The notes: generated by a model not told the origin, from the letters alone. A DNA stretch of 64,000 bases from Leptodontidium sp. MPI-SDFR-AT-0119 (GCA_020726505.1 JAHLEZ010000003.1:2728001-2792000), one strand, 5' to 3'. Numbered from the stretch's first letter, positions 23,148-36,900 are shown. A program made the numbers and translations.

Positions 23148-23343
23148 AGTACATAGGTGCATTGGGTAGCGTTTGGCGTTCTGGTTCATGAATCTCAGTA
23201 TATTTTCTTCAAGTCCAACAGGGCCTATCGTATTTTATTTCAAAAGATTGACTGGCGTTTTTACATCCTGTGCACCTGATAGTGTACAACCGCTAAATAT
23301 CAATTCCCGAACGCCGTTCATGCAATGATATACAACCTTGCCA

Positions 23344-24062
23344 CTATTTCTTTCCCCAGACCAAACCAGACATAGACTCCAAAATGCCCTTCTTCTTCTC
23401 CCCTTCCTCCACTATGGAACTAACACCTTTCTCCTCCACAACCTTTTCCAACACACCCTTCTTCTCCGCAGCAACCTTCTCCTTCCCATCCGCCCCCAGC
23501 CCTGCCTGCCTCTTCTCCAAACGTTCCCTTCTCCTCTGCCTCTCAGCCTTCAACTCCTTCTCTTCCTCATCTCTCGCCTCCAACTCCTTAATCCACGCCT
23601 CGTTCTTCTCCTTCGCCTTCTTCTCCGCAATCACAACATCGTACTCCTTCCTCTTCTGCCGGTCCGTTTGCCAATACATACTACCTCCTACCATAGCCAG
23701 GAGTGTAAAGCCTTGTGCGTAGATACGAGCTCGGAACATGCGGTTCGTGCGATTGGCGTCGCCGGCGCGGATGGAGCGCGAGGCATTATAGAGGGCCCAA
23801 CATGTCAAGGCGCATCCTGAACTGGCTTTTAGCTTGAGTTTTAAAAGGTCGATGATTTGGGGATATATACCGAATGGGATCAATGGCTCTTCTTTCAGTC
23901 GCCGTGAGAATTTCTGCCACCGGTTCTCGTCGTAGAAATCACTGTAGGTGTGCTGATTAGTTTACTACTCATTCTCTCTTTTCCTCCTCTGGTAGTTCCG
24001 GAAAGCTTTTGGAGGACGTACGTATTGCCGTCGAATGAAGACGGGAGTGGCGTGCCCGACAT
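23344..24062 (-). CDS. rcf1: Respiratory supercomplex factor 1 (HIG1 domain)
   Basis: Predicted 194 aa from three exons: 24022-24062, 23871-23941 and 23344-23816. The start ATG at 24062 begins MSGTPLPSSFDG, and an 80-nt and a 54-nt intron restore frame. The HIG1 domain follows: DFYDENRWQKF, LIPFGCALTC and SRSIRAGDANRTNRMFRAR. Two membrane helices lie around CALTCWALYNAS and GFTLLAMVGGSMYW. A long charged coiled-coil tail rich in Glu, Lys and Arg ends the protein. Rcf1 sits in the mitochondrial inner membrane and binds complexes III and IV. Divergent from swc2, with starts about 300 bp apart. Confidence 0.94.
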
Positions 24063-24364
24063 TTTGTGCTCGTCTGGGTGTTTGACTGGAATGACTCCCT
24101 GCTCTCTTGAGCTTTCAAAATGGGAGCTGTACCTAGAAATCGTTCGAGGGGAAATGGTGAGGTAATTGGAAGTTTATCCGAATGTCAGCTCCCGGAACAA
24201 TACCCCTGTTGAGTGTTGATCCGGGGTCCACTTCTGCATGTCCCCTGCAGCTGTTTTCTACCTCGACATCTAAAAGGCAACCACGCGCCAACTTGCCCTT
24301 TCTGCATTGTCCACCTTAGATTTGGAACTTCAGAGATTGAGATTCAACCTACCCACGCGAAATC

Positions 24365-26321
24365 ATGGCCGACGACGAAGATACCACTATGCAGGACACT
24401 CCAGCGCGAACGGAGGAGGAGTCTGGGTCTGGGAGTGGAAGTGGCAGCGACAGTGATGATGAGGAGGAACCCCAGGTAGAATGGCTTGCTACGGGTCGCG
24501 AGAAGAGATCTACGGCAGGAAACCGACTTCACAACCTCCTTCAACAAGAAGACGAAGATGATGAGCTTGAACTACTCTTCGCAGAAGCAGACGACGATGT
24601 CGGGTTCTCAGATGTCGAGGTCGATTCAGATGTGCAGATGGACTCTTCTGACGACGATGAGGACCAAGGACCAGCTGCTGGAGATGATGATATGGAGGGC
24701 GAGAAGGAGCTGCAGAAACAGGCCAGGGCGGAGAAGGCGAAGAAGCGCAAATTGGATAGAGGGATGCCGAAGGGTTTCAAGAAGAGAGTCAAAATTGATC
24801 CAACGGTTGTCCAAGCTCCTCCTCCTCCACGACCGAAGAAGAAATCCGAACGAGCTTCGTGGTTACCAACGGCGGACGAGGCACCTACGAGAGCTTCTGC
24901 GAGAGGAACAACCAAGGAGAGCAAGCAGCAGTTGCACATGCAGATGGTAGATCGCGAGATCAAGAGGTTAAATCAGTTGAAGCAGATGGAGAAGGCGGCA
25001 AAGGCGAAGGAGGCTGCTAAGAAACCTGCCATGACACAAGAGGATCGATTGAAGGAGGCTGCTAGGGTGGAGAGGAGTAATGCGAAGAGTTTGTCCAGAT
25101 GGGAAGAGGCCGAGCAGCAGAGAGAGGAAGAGCAGTTGGCCAAACTGGCTGCGTTGAAGAATAGGGTTCTAGAGGGACCAGTTATTACTTGGTGGAGTGG
25201 AGTGGGGGAATGGGTTGGAGGGAAGTTGAAGCAGGTTGGGAAGAATCTGATTATTGAGGAGAAGGAGAAGCCTTCTAAGAAGCGGAAGGCTGCTGAGATG
25301 GAAGAATCGGAGGCTGGGTCTGTTGCCCCTGGTCCTGCACAGACAGATAGCAAGCAGGAAACTGGGACATCAACAGAAGAAACCTCGAAGCCTGTCGCAG
25401 CTCCTCCTACCGAACCATCCAAAGAGAAAGAACCAACCCCAACCACAACTGTCAACAAAGAGCCTAGCCCAACTTTACCTGCGTTGAGTAAGGAAGCTAC
25501 TCCAGTGACTGCTCCTACACCCGAAATGCGATTTCCACCTGCAGCACCTTCTCCCAGATATATACCATCACCCGCTCCACCAACCTCGTCAGTCCTCGCT
25601 CCTCCACCCGGCTTCCCAATGAGTGGCCCGCCATACTCTTCTGTCCTTGCCCCTCCTGCCGGACTACCCCTCAGTGCTCCACCTCTTCCTCCAAATGCAC
25701 TTCACCGCCAATATATCATTCCTTCACCAGCTTTTGATGGATCTACACCATTACCTGGATTTGGATCATATCCTCCTCCTCCGCCTCCAATATCTGCCCC
25801 AACTCCTCCAGTCGTCGAGCAACCACCACCACCACCAGAAGACCTACCTCCAGCAATCGAGCACGCAGCCTGTAACTACTTTATTCTCGAGAACTTTGAC
25901 GAGGTCGCTATCAAAGACAAGAACGTACAAACCCAAATCATCTTTGGCAGAAAGTTTCTCAAGGCTCCAAGTAAGTACATCCTCTTTCGCTTAACCCACA
26001 GCCCTAACATGCCTAGGATCCAAACACTCTCATGAGATCTGTGTTATTACTGGTCACCCAGCCCGATACCGAGATCCACATACCGGTCTCCCATACTACA
26101 ACTCACATGCCTACAAAGAGATTCAGAAGCTGAAGAAGAATGAGTACAAGTGGAGTCGTTTGGTAGGAGCTTATGTCGGCACGGCCACAAATTCAGCGAG
26201 GGGGGTTCCGGGTCGATTCCGGAACCCTAATGCGCCTCGACCAGACGCAGTAGTTGCAAATCCTGCTCCAGCCCCAAGCATAACAAGCATGAGCACGAGT
26301 GGAAGCACTGCAGCCCAATGA
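24365..26321 (+). CDS. swc2: SWR1 complex subunit, YL1/Vps72 family (Swc2)
   Basis: Predicted 636 aa. Exon 1 is 24365-25970 and exon 2 is 26017-26321; the 46-nt intron restores frame as LKAPRSKHSHE. The N-terminal YL1 region has an acidic Ser/Asp/Glu tract, then VEWLATGREKRSTAGNRLHNLL, which in the family contacts histone H2A.Z-H2B. A basic Lys-rich region and a coiled-coil segment follow. The middle (about 360-500) is very rich in Pro, Thr and Ser. The YL1 C-terminal domain contains ICVITGHPARYRDPHTGLPY and YKEIQKLKKNEY. The nuclear SWR1 complex exchanges H2A for H2A.Z. Confidence 0.93.
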
Positions 26322-29300
26322 GGCTGAGAAGAGGAGTATATGACTGTATGATTAAAATGCCCTGTATGAAAATGTACAAACAGACGAGCCGAGAGAGGAT
26401 GCGCTGGCGAAGCGAGCCAACCGAAGCATTGTAGGGCTCACAACAAAAACTTTCTGGTGAGAAGAGGGGTCAAGAATAGAAACTGTTAATGTAAAATGTA
26501 CGTCACAGAGCATGATCTGGGTCCAAGAGCTCCTGATATGATGTGACACGTGTGTGTACACCGCTTGGAAGACATGCGAAGGAAGAGAAAAAGTTCCAGA
26601 GCAAGCATCCCATCATCGCAATGCCTTCTGATACTTTCTTATCTGGCTGCATGGCGCATCACGATGTAGCCAATGCGCACAGGGTAAACAGTAGCGCCCG
26701 TGAGACACAGCAAGTAGCCTCGTAGGCTGCAGCGGAAGCGGGAGCTCTGCACGCTCTGCTTGGGTGCAACGACCAGGATGGGCTTTTGCATTGGGCTTGA
26801 ACGGTCCGCTTGAGTGCAGCGCAGGATGCGACGTCTCCAATCATGAGATTCACAAGTCAATGGATGCATCTGGGCAGCCCACTAGGCGATGGAGACGGCC
26901 CTGCGGAAGGCCCTCCCCACGACAAACAGGAGGGTTTGTTGTTGTTTGTTTGGGCAGCACATCTCAGGAGGAGTGTCGGTGTACATAGATGTGAGTCAAC
27001 GACACTCCTGCTCTCCCATCCAGGTGCCCTAGGTTTTGATGCCCTACCCTAACCAGCTAACCCCCTACTCAGGCTGATAGTTGAGCATCCATGGCATGGC
27101 ATGGCAGAATTCCGATCTGAGACAGAAGGGGGCATTGGAGAGGAGAGGCAGGCATGGCAGGTGAAAACTCTGCAAATTGGAACTTAACCAGGGAGGTGGC
27201 TTGGAGTGCGAAACAAGGGAGGGATGGATGGACCGATAGGCAGCGACCGGGAGAGAGAAAAAAAAAAACAACAATGCTGGGAAAGGGAAGTCCTGGGAGA
27301 AAGTTCCCGTGTTTCCACGGCTGGCATGGATATTGGATTTGGATCGATTTCCAAGCGGCACGGGGCTTTGTTTGTGTCCCCTGAGATTCGAGGTCCCGAG
27401 CCGAGTTGCCTCAAAGGTTGATGGGGGGCGGGCGAAGGTGAGTTGTGGCCTAAGGATGTAAGGCAGAGATCGGAATGGAATAATGGAAATTCCATGGAAT
27501 TTATCATGTTCTCGCCTAAAAACCGGTAGAATTGTTGATCAGATAAGCTCTCGATGGAAGAAGCCCCTCCCCGACGCAGTGAAATGTGGGTTGAGAGCTA
27601 AGTCCGTACCAAAGACAGACGCATACCTACCTACCTGGGTGAGAGAGATCACAAAAACGGATTCATATGCCTTTTGGATTGTACTTATGCGAATAACTGA
27701 AGATAATTATACGAATAGAAATACAACGTTAACTGATACATACAGTACCTACACTTTCGCATTATTCTGCCCAGTTTTCATATGGCTGTGTGTGTACTGT
27801 ACAGGCCGCTATACAACTCTTCTCGAGTCCGTCAGTCTCAAATTTTCCTGTACCTTGCCGTTCCCAAAAAAGGTCTTCGTTCGTACACCCGAACTTTGGA
27901 ACTCGGTACGTTCGTTCGTTACTACGGATTGGATTGGAGCCGTACATATCTGCAGTTCGCCGCCACGCACGAGAAACACTCTCCCCTTCCCTACCTATCC
28001 AATCTATCTCCGTTTCTGCATGGAGTACCGACCCAACATCGAGTTTGGTCTGTCTCGTCTTGTCTCGGCTCCTTACATGCCTTACGGCACAAGACAGGAC
28101 GACATACATGCTCTGCTCTGCTCTGCTCCGATCGACCAGCCTCTTCTTTCCTCTCCAAGAATCTCAATTGACTTTATCGATCTCTCAAAACATTGAATCT
28201 TTGAAGTATGTTTTCGACACCCCGCACTTTTCTCTTCCATAACCAGCGCTAGAACATTCGCCACGCCGAAGCCACAAAAACAAAGTTCACCGGCGTCCAT
28301 TTCATTTCATCCCACCCGGTTCGGTCCAGTCCAGTTCAGTCCAGTTCGCCGGCAACCTCAGTCGTCCCAACCCGCAATCCCACCGGTCTTCACTTGCTTC
28401 AGGTGGTTGGGGATCTGGGTGGGTGTGTTGATCGGTAATTTGATTCGTTATCATGCTCTACGCTAGGGTCGGGAAGTGGTCGTTCGCGCTTGTGGGAGAG
28501 GATGGATTGGCTGGACTTTTAGTCCCGGAGCAAAGCATGGCATGGTGTGCTCGTGCGTGCGCGTGCGTGCATGGGTTGCCCTGTCGCTCTCCCCTCTCGG
28601 TGGTTGGATGTCCAGGTGGAGAGAGGCGGATGAGAAATCGGTTGTTCACAGAAGCGGGAAAGACTAACGAACCGTGATCATCTCTTCATGGGGGGGGGTG
28701 CTTGCAGGTTACTTGCAGGCTTGGGTGCTGCAACACGGGCTCAAACGATGCCAGTGGAAGGATGATCTTACAGTAGGGCTCTGCATGCTGTGTAGCGCCC
28801 CTGAACTGTGCAGCAGCGAGGTACCTACAGCAGAGCACCAGGAGGGAGGTACGAAGACATGCTGCTGTGGTCTTGTCCTGTATCAAAGCTGTTACCTTTT
28901 GCGAGTCATTACTTCTGGTTGTGTACGAGTACTGACACGAGGTTTTCTAAGATTAAGAAGTGAAGAGATTTTTCTTCGTGTTTGTGCGACCGCCATACCT
29001 TGCTTGACCTTGTCCCTAGACGAGGGTTGTTTTGGGGCATTGAAGTCGCTCTACTCATTTGTTTAGCGATGAAGTGACCCTAGCGAGCCATGGTTGAAGC
29101 TGCTTGGGAGAGACATTTCTCTATCAAAAGCACGAGAAAGGGGATATGTCGAATTATTCAAAAATATCATCCAGGCCTGCCTAGGTATGTCGTTTCAAAG
29201 GATTCAACCTGTAGAAGAGGCTAATATTGGAGCGCTGTAAGGGATAGGGATGGGATGGATGAGGTTGGGGAGTGGTGGTTGGGGGCTGGGGATTAGCGAG

Positions 29301-32300
29301 GTGAAGCCTGTGTGTGATGCTTTGCCTTGCCTTTTCGGCCCCCATTGGTGAGGTTCGTGATATCGGTCCATTTGATTGGGGAAATAGGTAGATGTGCTGG
29401 GATAGGACGGCAGGTATGTTTTCTTTTCCCGCTGAGCCGCGACTTGATTGATTCGATCGAGTATATCGGCGGCAACTCTTGCACTCGTGATTGTGACTCG
29501 AGTGATGGGTTTTATGAAGAGGGTGGGCTCGCTCGCTGCCTGGGATTTGGACTTTGACTCTCAAGAGTGAGTGGTCGGTCCAAGAGAAGTAAGAAAGTCG
29601 GAGGAAATATCAGGGATAGCCGGCTGACCGTGTAGCATCGTGGGTATGTGAGTGAGCGTGAGAATGAGTGAAAGGGTGTGCGAAGCCGTGTAAATGGTCA
29701 GTTGGTGACATATCTGTATCGAGTAAGAGACGAGAATGAGGGAGGGAGGGCTTGGAGGTTAGTTGAATTCGGGTGATATCAAGATGTTCGTTTAAGCAGG
29801 GAGGAAGAGGAAGAGGAAGCAGAAGAGGCTCTAGAAGCGCCCGCTCCAAGCGCTCATTGAATATATCACAGTCACACACACACACATCCATCCACACTCA
29901 TTGTCGTCATGAGGTCAAGATGTGCGGGACAGGATAGCATGGGTTGAGATTCATGGCTGGGCTGGGCTGGGTCCGAATCAATCTTGATTTGATTTTCTGG
30001 CCCTCCTCCGAACTTGGTGTTACCATATGGAGGGTAGAGGGTGGAAGGAGAATGAGGAGGGGAGGAGAGGGACGATTACGCGGTACGTAGGTAGGCAGGG
30101 TAGTCATCAAGCAAAGCAAGTATGTAAATGAATGAATGCATCACATCAGCCACCCCTCCCTCACTGCTCACTACTCACTCCTCACGCTCAACCCCTCCTC
30201 CCCTCACACATCCTCACCCGTTTTTACCCCTCCATCCACACCCACCCAGATCCATCCGGCCATACCCACACTCACTATCTATCCGCCATCCACCATCCCA
30301 CCTTCTGCATGTACGAATGCTGCTGCTGCTGACTCTGACTATTCCGTTCCAAATATAAGTACATAAGTGTAGCTGCTGCTGCATTACCTTCCACGGCCCC
30401 CTCTGTTTCCCCTCCCTTCCGTTCCCCTCCTCTTCTGCTGTGTCCAATCCATCCTCAAACTCACTCGACTTCATATCTGCACGCGGCAGTCGTGTAAGTA
30501 AGTACCTTACCTTGCGGACTTACGACATCTGCACTGTACCTCATCCCTAGCCTTAAACCGGCCGAATTGTACGAAAGGGACCTACCTGTACTGTTCACTG
30601 CCTCGTCGGAAATACTTCCATGCATGAATGATGCATATCGCGCCTCCGCCTCTGCATCTGCATCTTACCTAAACAACGAACGCAGTCCAGTGTATACCCG
30701 TTCTCCATCTGCAAACTTTACCCGGGACGGACGAAAGAGAAGAGCGAGCGAGAAGAGGAGAGAGAGGCAAAGTGCTTGCGAAGTAAGAGCTGTACCGGCC
30801 CTTCGGCGCTGTCTATCTTACACAAATACGAATCCCGTACCTAGCATACATACTCACTCTTCGCTCGTCTGGTTCAATCAGCATCCAACAAATACATCAA
30901 TCAAGCACCTCCGTTCTTGATCTGACCCATTACTACCCAGTCCTACGCTGCGCAGGAAGCAAGTCAAACTTCAGCTGCTTCGTCAATGCTCATACAACCA
31001 ACCGACTGACTGCCGGATTGATTGTCGGGTTTGACTGTTTGCGTCAAATCAGAGCAGAGCAGACCATATCAATTGATTGATTGTGCCGCAGTGGAATCAA
31101 TCATCTGTAATCAATTGTCCTTCTGGTCTCCCAACCTCCAACCAATCCTTCATCCATCCTCACGGCCACTCCGCGGCCAGAAGACCACCATCGCAAAATC
31201 AATTCGTCGGCGTTCCATGCCACATTTCGCCACGCTGAACGTCACGCCGTCGAACATACACCACTGACTGTGCCCGTCCTACCGTCCTACTTGAGTGGCC
31301 GCATCCCCAGAATCCGTACCGAATTAAATTCGCCATTCATCCTCAGCACTCCTTGGTTGCTCTTTACGCTGCGCAACGTCTCGTCTCAACCTTTACACTT
31401 ACACCGACACTTACATCGCTGGATCCAATCCCAATCCCGCGCATCCAATCCAGCTCATTCAGTCCCTGAGTCCCTGAAGCACTGCGCAAGTCGTTGGCTG
31501 TCGTGCAACTCCTTATTATCAGCCTCGGAGGTTCATGATAACGGACTAAAAAAAAAAGGAGAAAGGAAAGAGAATCCTGCCTCCCTCTGGACACTTCGTT
31601 TGAGTCACTTTCGTATCGACCAAGGAGTCACTTCAAATCACACTCCCAGGGAGTCACCGTCTCATATACTCAGAACAATCGTATCTCCGAATAGCGTCAA
31701 GACAGGTCCACCCAATCTCCATCCCCAGTCGCCGCCGGCTCCATTATCCAGCCCCCCCGAATCCGACATCTCGGGCGTCCTGCGTTGCGGCTCGCGGCAC
31801 CAACGCCTCCTTCCCCGTGCACCGTTGGATACGACGTCGTTAGTTATCGACCGGTGTGAGCAAGAAGAGAAAAGGAGGGAAGGGGTTCTTTTTTGTCTCT
31901 GGCCAATTTCGCTTGTTGAGATCATGGCTTTGGTTCAAGTCTGAAAGCCCAGGGGGTGACCCATATGCGAACCTCGTAAGTGTTCTTCACTGCCCTCTTC
32001 TGGTCCATCCTGCCCCGGCCCCCCCCTTTGCTTATCTTCACTGCCCCCCTCACTGCCACACACTTCCCCCTTTCTCCCGCCGCCCTTCCACCGCCCTCCT
32101 CCTCGGCGAATCACATCGCGCTGGCACATTCCAGAAGCCCCCTGGCTCTGATTATTTGTTATTATTTATTACCATATCAGATATTCCTGTAACCTTGTGG
32201 CTGACCCATTGCAGGATCCGTCCCAAGCAGCGACTCATCACAGGATCCCCTGTCAAGCCAGCGCACAAGCGCATCCACTACCCACTTCCCATACCCGAGT

Positions 32301-32763
32301 AAATTTCCCACTCGCACGCACGCACCAAGCACCACACACTACGAGTACCGGCCACCATTCTTAAATACTTGTCGCCTTCCTCCCAGCCACGCTTCCTCTC
32401 TTCTCTTTTTGCCTCGAGTCTCTCGACATCATATTCGATCCAAACTTTTGATCCCAAAGCTTCGTCACCACCGCTTACCAATCAACTTCTGAGCCGGTTC
32501 CATCCAGCTCGTTCTCGACACTTCCGAAGGCGATATATTCGACTTCGATCCCAGGAATCCTCATCGTAGGATTCAGAAAGCCAGTTCTTGACATGTACGG
32601 TTCAACGACAACGGTCCCCTTTCCCTCTCGTACCGACTACATACCACGGTGACGGGCTCGTCACAACTCCTCGGCGCCTCGATTCCGGCGTGCTCGAAAA
32701 CCTTTTCTTTTCCGTTATTAGAGGGTGTCTTGGTGACATCGCAAGAGCAGGAAACCATCTATC
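26322..32763. other. 6.4-kb gene-poor region with pyrimidine-rich leader-like sequence
   Basis: No protein I can support. Several long open frames overlap in different frames around 27480-28250 and 31270-31950, but their composition is that of C/T-rich DNA, and none has a domain or spliced partner. Short repeats include CTCTG units near 28103-28127, CAGTC/CAGTT units near 28328-28350, GTGCGTGC units near 28553-28570 and a CA run near 29873-29886. The 3' kilobase is strongly C/T-rich on the plus strand, as in fungal 5' leaders, and contains a likely leader intron. It probably holds an extended promoter and leader of the gene at 32764, or an unrecognised non-coding transcript. Confidence 0.5.
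31976..32214 (+). other. Likely 5' leader intron of the gene at 32764
   Basis: A GTAAGT donor at 31976, a pyrimidine-rich interior, a branch-like GGCTGACCC and a TTGCAG acceptor ending at 32214 define a 239-nt candidate intron about 550 bp upstream of the start codon. A short open frame starting at the ATG near 31964 would be spliced across it and end soon after. No transcript data are available to me. Confidence 0.45.
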
Positions 32764-33939
32764 ATGAACAGTTACTCTTACAACACGCCTCCCGGACACC
32801 CGGGAGCATACTACCCATCTTTCAGCGCGACGCCGTCGCCTGCTGGATCCCCCGCTGGAGGAACCCACGGATACTACGCGCGACCTGGACCCTCACCCCG
32901 ACAGCATTCTCGACACACTTCCTCCGGAGATGCATATGGATACTCGTCCCCCCGTGGGACGACGTTTTCTCCAAGATATAACTCCAGCGGATACTACGCG
33001 ACTGCTGCCAATGTGAGTCGAAACAAAAGTTCGTATGCGGCTCCGCGCCATCATCAGAGGCGAAGTTCTTACTCCTATCATCGTGCCTCTCATGGGGATT
33101 CCGACGAGGACGAATTTGAATATGTAGACTTTCTTGTGGATGGTATTGTCTATCGCCAGTACAGTCGCCGGCCTAATAAATCAACTTTTAATTATCGTGG
33201 GCGAGGCACTGATAAGTACTATTCTCAGACTCAAGGACACGCCTATGACAGAGATGACTTTGAGGCTTCGCCAGTTTATGAACAACCACAGCCCAGCAGC
33301 CGGAGACGACGACAATCCTCCTCGACGCCACAGAAACCTGCAGCGCGTCCGACTACAACAACACCAAAGAAGCCTCCAACTATCGCGAAGGCAACCGAAG
33401 CCGACGCGCGCAAGCATCGCATTCCTCCCGGATACTCACTTAAGAACTGGGATCCTTCAGAAGAGCCCATCATGCTCTTGGGTAGTGTCTTCGATGCTAA
33501 CAGTCTCGGAAAGTGGATCTACGACTGGACAGTTTACCACCACGGACCCGCGACGCCCATCGCCGACATGGCCGGCGAGCTCTGGCTCCTTCTCATCCAA
33601 CTCGCCGGCAAGGTCAAGCGTGCGGAAGAATGCATGGGACGCATCCGCACGAAGGAGAACAAGGAGATGGTCGACGATTTCATCGAGTCTGGGGAGCGTC
33701 TTACCGATAAACTAAAGAAGCTCCTCAAGTCATGCGAGACACCTATGTTGAAGGCAGGGAAGAAGCATGGCAAGGAATCGGCGCAGCTAGGCAAGAATGC
33801 GGGTACTGAGTTTGTCGACTCAATCTTCGGACGTGATCGTCAACTCGAGTCGACCGAGAAGTTCATGGCATCGATCCGTCTCTGGAATCTACGCTTCGAT
33901 GCCAACTGCGAGGATATCCTTCGCCGACCAGGACAATAG
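32764..33939 (+). CDS. Conserved filamentous-fungal protein, low-complexity N-terminus
   Basis: Intronless, 391 aa. Residues 1-220 are low complexity, rich in Ser, Tyr, Pro, Gly and Arg, with an acidic patch DSDEDEFEYVDF near 112-123 and basic RRRRQSSS runs. The C-terminal third is a compact alpha-helical region beginning IPPGYSLKNWDPSEEPI, then GSVFDANSLGKWIYDWT, AGELWLLLIQLAGKVKRAEE and many Lys/Glu helices. I recall strongly similar C-termini in many ascomycetes, often mislabelled as a vegetative cell wall protein gp1; there is no signal peptide here to support a cell wall location. Function unknown. It stands alone, with more than 6 kb upstream and 3 kb downstream free of genes, a setting often seen for developmentally regulated fungal genes. 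Confidence 0.8.
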   Translation: MNSYSYNTPPGHPGAYYPSFSATPSPAGSPAGGTHGYYARPGPSPRQHSRHTSSGDAYGYSSPRGTTFSPRYNSSGYYATAANVSRNKSSYAAPRHHQRRSSYSYHRASHGDSDEDEFEYVDFLVDGIVYRQYSRRPNKSTFNYRGRGTDKYYSQTQGHAYDRDDFEASPVYEQPQPSSRRRRQSSSTPQKPAARPTTTTPKKPPTIAKATEADARKHRIPPGYSLKNWDPSEEPIMLLGSVFDANSLGKWIYDWTVYHHGPATPIADMAGELWLLLIQLAGKVKRAEECMGRIRTKENKEMVDDFIESGERLTDKLKKLLKSCETPMLKAGKKHGKESAQLGKNAGTEFVDSIFGRDRQLESTEKFMASIRLWNLRFDANCEDILRRPGQ

Positions 33940-36900
33940 GTCTACAATTGGAGGATACAATACATATCACACAATCACAAAAAACAATACATAAGGGGAG
34001 GAAGAGAAAGCAGTATGAAAGGAAGTCAGAGGAGAGTGGCCAACAATTTTCGTTTCGTCAAATCGCATTTACAGACGACGATACCCCACCTCTGCGTTTC
34101 CTGTTTGCTTGCCACGGACAGGTTCGCAAGGTTGCTTTTGATTTTTGCGCGCAAGGATGTACGAATAATAGAGCTGAGCGACTGGAACGAAAGGGATGGA
34201 AAGGGAAGGGATACGACGGGAACATGGATAAATCGAGCAGGTTCACACCTATCCGGGCGGTTCAGGTCTACTTTGAAAGATCAAATCACGCATGTGCATT
34301 GGTGGGGAAAAGTTCGTTCGACTTTTTTTTTTATGAGGATGTTGCGCGCGCGCTTTTTGATTTACTTGTTTGGTTGCATTTTTGTTGTTTTACCTTGCGC
34401 GCGGGATATGGAATGGAAGGATGGAAAGATTTTTTGGACTCAGCGTCGTCGTCGTCGTTGCTTACTGCAACGCGACACAAGATTGTAATAGTAGTGTCTT
34501 CTTTTTTACAGCATGCTGGCAGGCATGGATGGGCATGGGGGCAGGGCTGGATTTGGCGGCGCCATACAATATTCGTACCGCACGCACGCAAGCATGGTTG
34601 TTGTCGCGATTTGGAATAATTTTTCCTCGGATAGATACCCCTTCATTATCCTCAGCTTTTTACATTCTCAACAAAGCCAATAAAACATCATAAAACATTG
34701 GATAATTTACATTCTACCAACTTCTTCTTGCTTCTGCATCTTGACTTGTGATAACTGGTTGCTCTTGATGAGTCGACTCTGGCATGTGATCAACTGGTGA
34801 CGGCTGGGCTGTGTAGAGAATATATCGCCACTCATGGCGATAGTTACGAATAAACGGTTTCAGCTTCAGCTGCCTTCCCTATCTTCAACAGTCATAATGA
34901 GTAAATGACTCTTCCTCTTTCCTTCTTATGACTCAACCCAAACCCAAACAGCGAATATCCTTCCCTCTATTCACCGTATCTACGAAATACCATCATCTTG
35001 AATACCCCCCTCGCCACCCCATCCCACCTCACCGTTCAAAGCTACTTACTTACCTACCTAAGGAGGTATTTTTCACATTTACATTCCTCGCTTCTTTCCC
35101 TTCCAATAAATCCATCTCCATCCATCCCTTCCATACATCCACCCCTAACTGTATCACCAAAACCAGTCAACTAAAATTAGACATCCATCACCAAACCACA
35201 CCTCACACAGCGCACCACCCCGAGCGAGCGCAGCGCAGCACAGCCATTCCAGCGATAAGCCAGCTGCATCTGCATGTATCGATCCTCTCTCTTGCAGCAC
35301 CTCGCACGTCACAACGAACGTGAGGGGTAAGTAACCCTCCTACTGACATTTTTCTGGCCCCTCCTGTCTGATTTTCCGACGGGCGGTTGGGCTGCCACAC
35401 CTTAACTTAAACCGTACATCCACCAAGGGCTGGGTCGACATGCATATGCCGTATGTAAGTTCGTCGTGGCAGGATAGGTCAGATCCACTACAGCACTGCA
35501 CAGTACACGATGTTTGTTTGGATTGGATAGGGTGAGATGAGTTGGTAAGCGAGGAGCTGCATACTGCATGCTGCATACGATGTATGTATGATGCGTGGCG
35601 CGAAGCCGAGGATCCGAGCCTGTTTCTTTGAATCATGATGATGACGATGGTGATGAAGATGATGATGCTGTTTATGCTGCTTTTGAGTCTTGTTCTTTTA
35701 ATATCGATATCTAGCTTCTAACATACACACTATATCAACTAATACGACACATAAAAAGCTGACGGGAAACCCCCTGGAGAAAGGCGAAACCGACAATGCG
35801 ATATCGTGAGTTCTTCTCTCTCTCTCCTTTTCCAAGGATCTGTCATTTTAATACCTTAATATGTGAAAGGTCTTACGATATCCGATGGCTGAAGAGAAGC
35901 GAATACTGAGCGACTCTGGCTGGGTATCTAGGAGTGCCTACTTCTTTTCTCGGATTCTGGTCTGGTCGAGTCGAATTGTATCTTGGATTGGACTGGATGT
36001 TGATCCCGTGGCTGTATAAGCAACGTCTTGGGGTTGTTGTTCAGAGGTATGAAATGATACTAAACAACAAAGCTGCGATACTTGTGCTCAAAGCTATCTC
36101 AAGATTTGTGTATGAGAGAGCGGGAGAGAAGGTCTTTTGTTCTTTTACTTACTTGCCTGTCTTCCTTCTCATAATAGACATGCTGTTTACCTCCCAGCTT
36201 TCTATGTATTGATATCTCTACCCATCCCTACCTTGAACAAAGTCATTCAAGCATCAAATTGCAGTGCGGAAGCGGAGGCGTGGGCAATTAAACCACGCCC
36301 TAAAAAAAAACTCTTTTCCTTCCTCAGCACTTTCTCTCCTGTCAAGTTAATCCTATATTCTCTCATCTAAAACCCTTATTTTACACTTCCATCTTACGCT
36401 TTCAACAATCTCACACATCGTTTCTTACGTACGTGCTTAACTTCCCATTCAATGAGGCTCGAAAGCCAGGGTGGTGGTTGGATGTGCTTCAGCCTGCCCT
36501 TCCGAGTATTTTAAGTCGAAGAACGTGGATTCATTCATCATATAATGGTTCCATTAACTATTTCAGACTCAATTAAGCTCTTGCTTCAATTTTCAAATGA
36601 TTTAAAGGTATGCTCTTAGCATGACTTTCTCTGAGTAGAGATGATATAAGGATCATGGATATTCAAATGTATTTTTAGCCAAGCCAAGTACATCCATATT
36701 TTCTCCTCATCCCCATTGCTTGTTTGAATGTTTTTATCCATGAATCATCTGTCCACGAGGGAAGGCTGTCAGGCTTCCTCTCATCTCTCAAGCTTGCTTC
36801 GGCCGCGAACGATGACCTGTGGATAGGAATTGGCAATGTGGAGGAATGTTTGGCAAGATGAGAGTTCATCATGCCTTGCTAGTATGCGGTCTTCTGCTAG

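Noticed and set aside
27483..28250. A 237-codon open frame on the plus strand with two other overlapping open frames
   Set aside because: All three frames are open at once in C/T-rich DNA, the translation is low in domain-like structure, and no splice or family evidence supports any of them.
34928..35323. 131-codon plus-strand open frame rich in His, Pro and Ser
   Set aside because: Composition is that of C/A-rich intergenic sequence; no motif and no conserved-looking segment.
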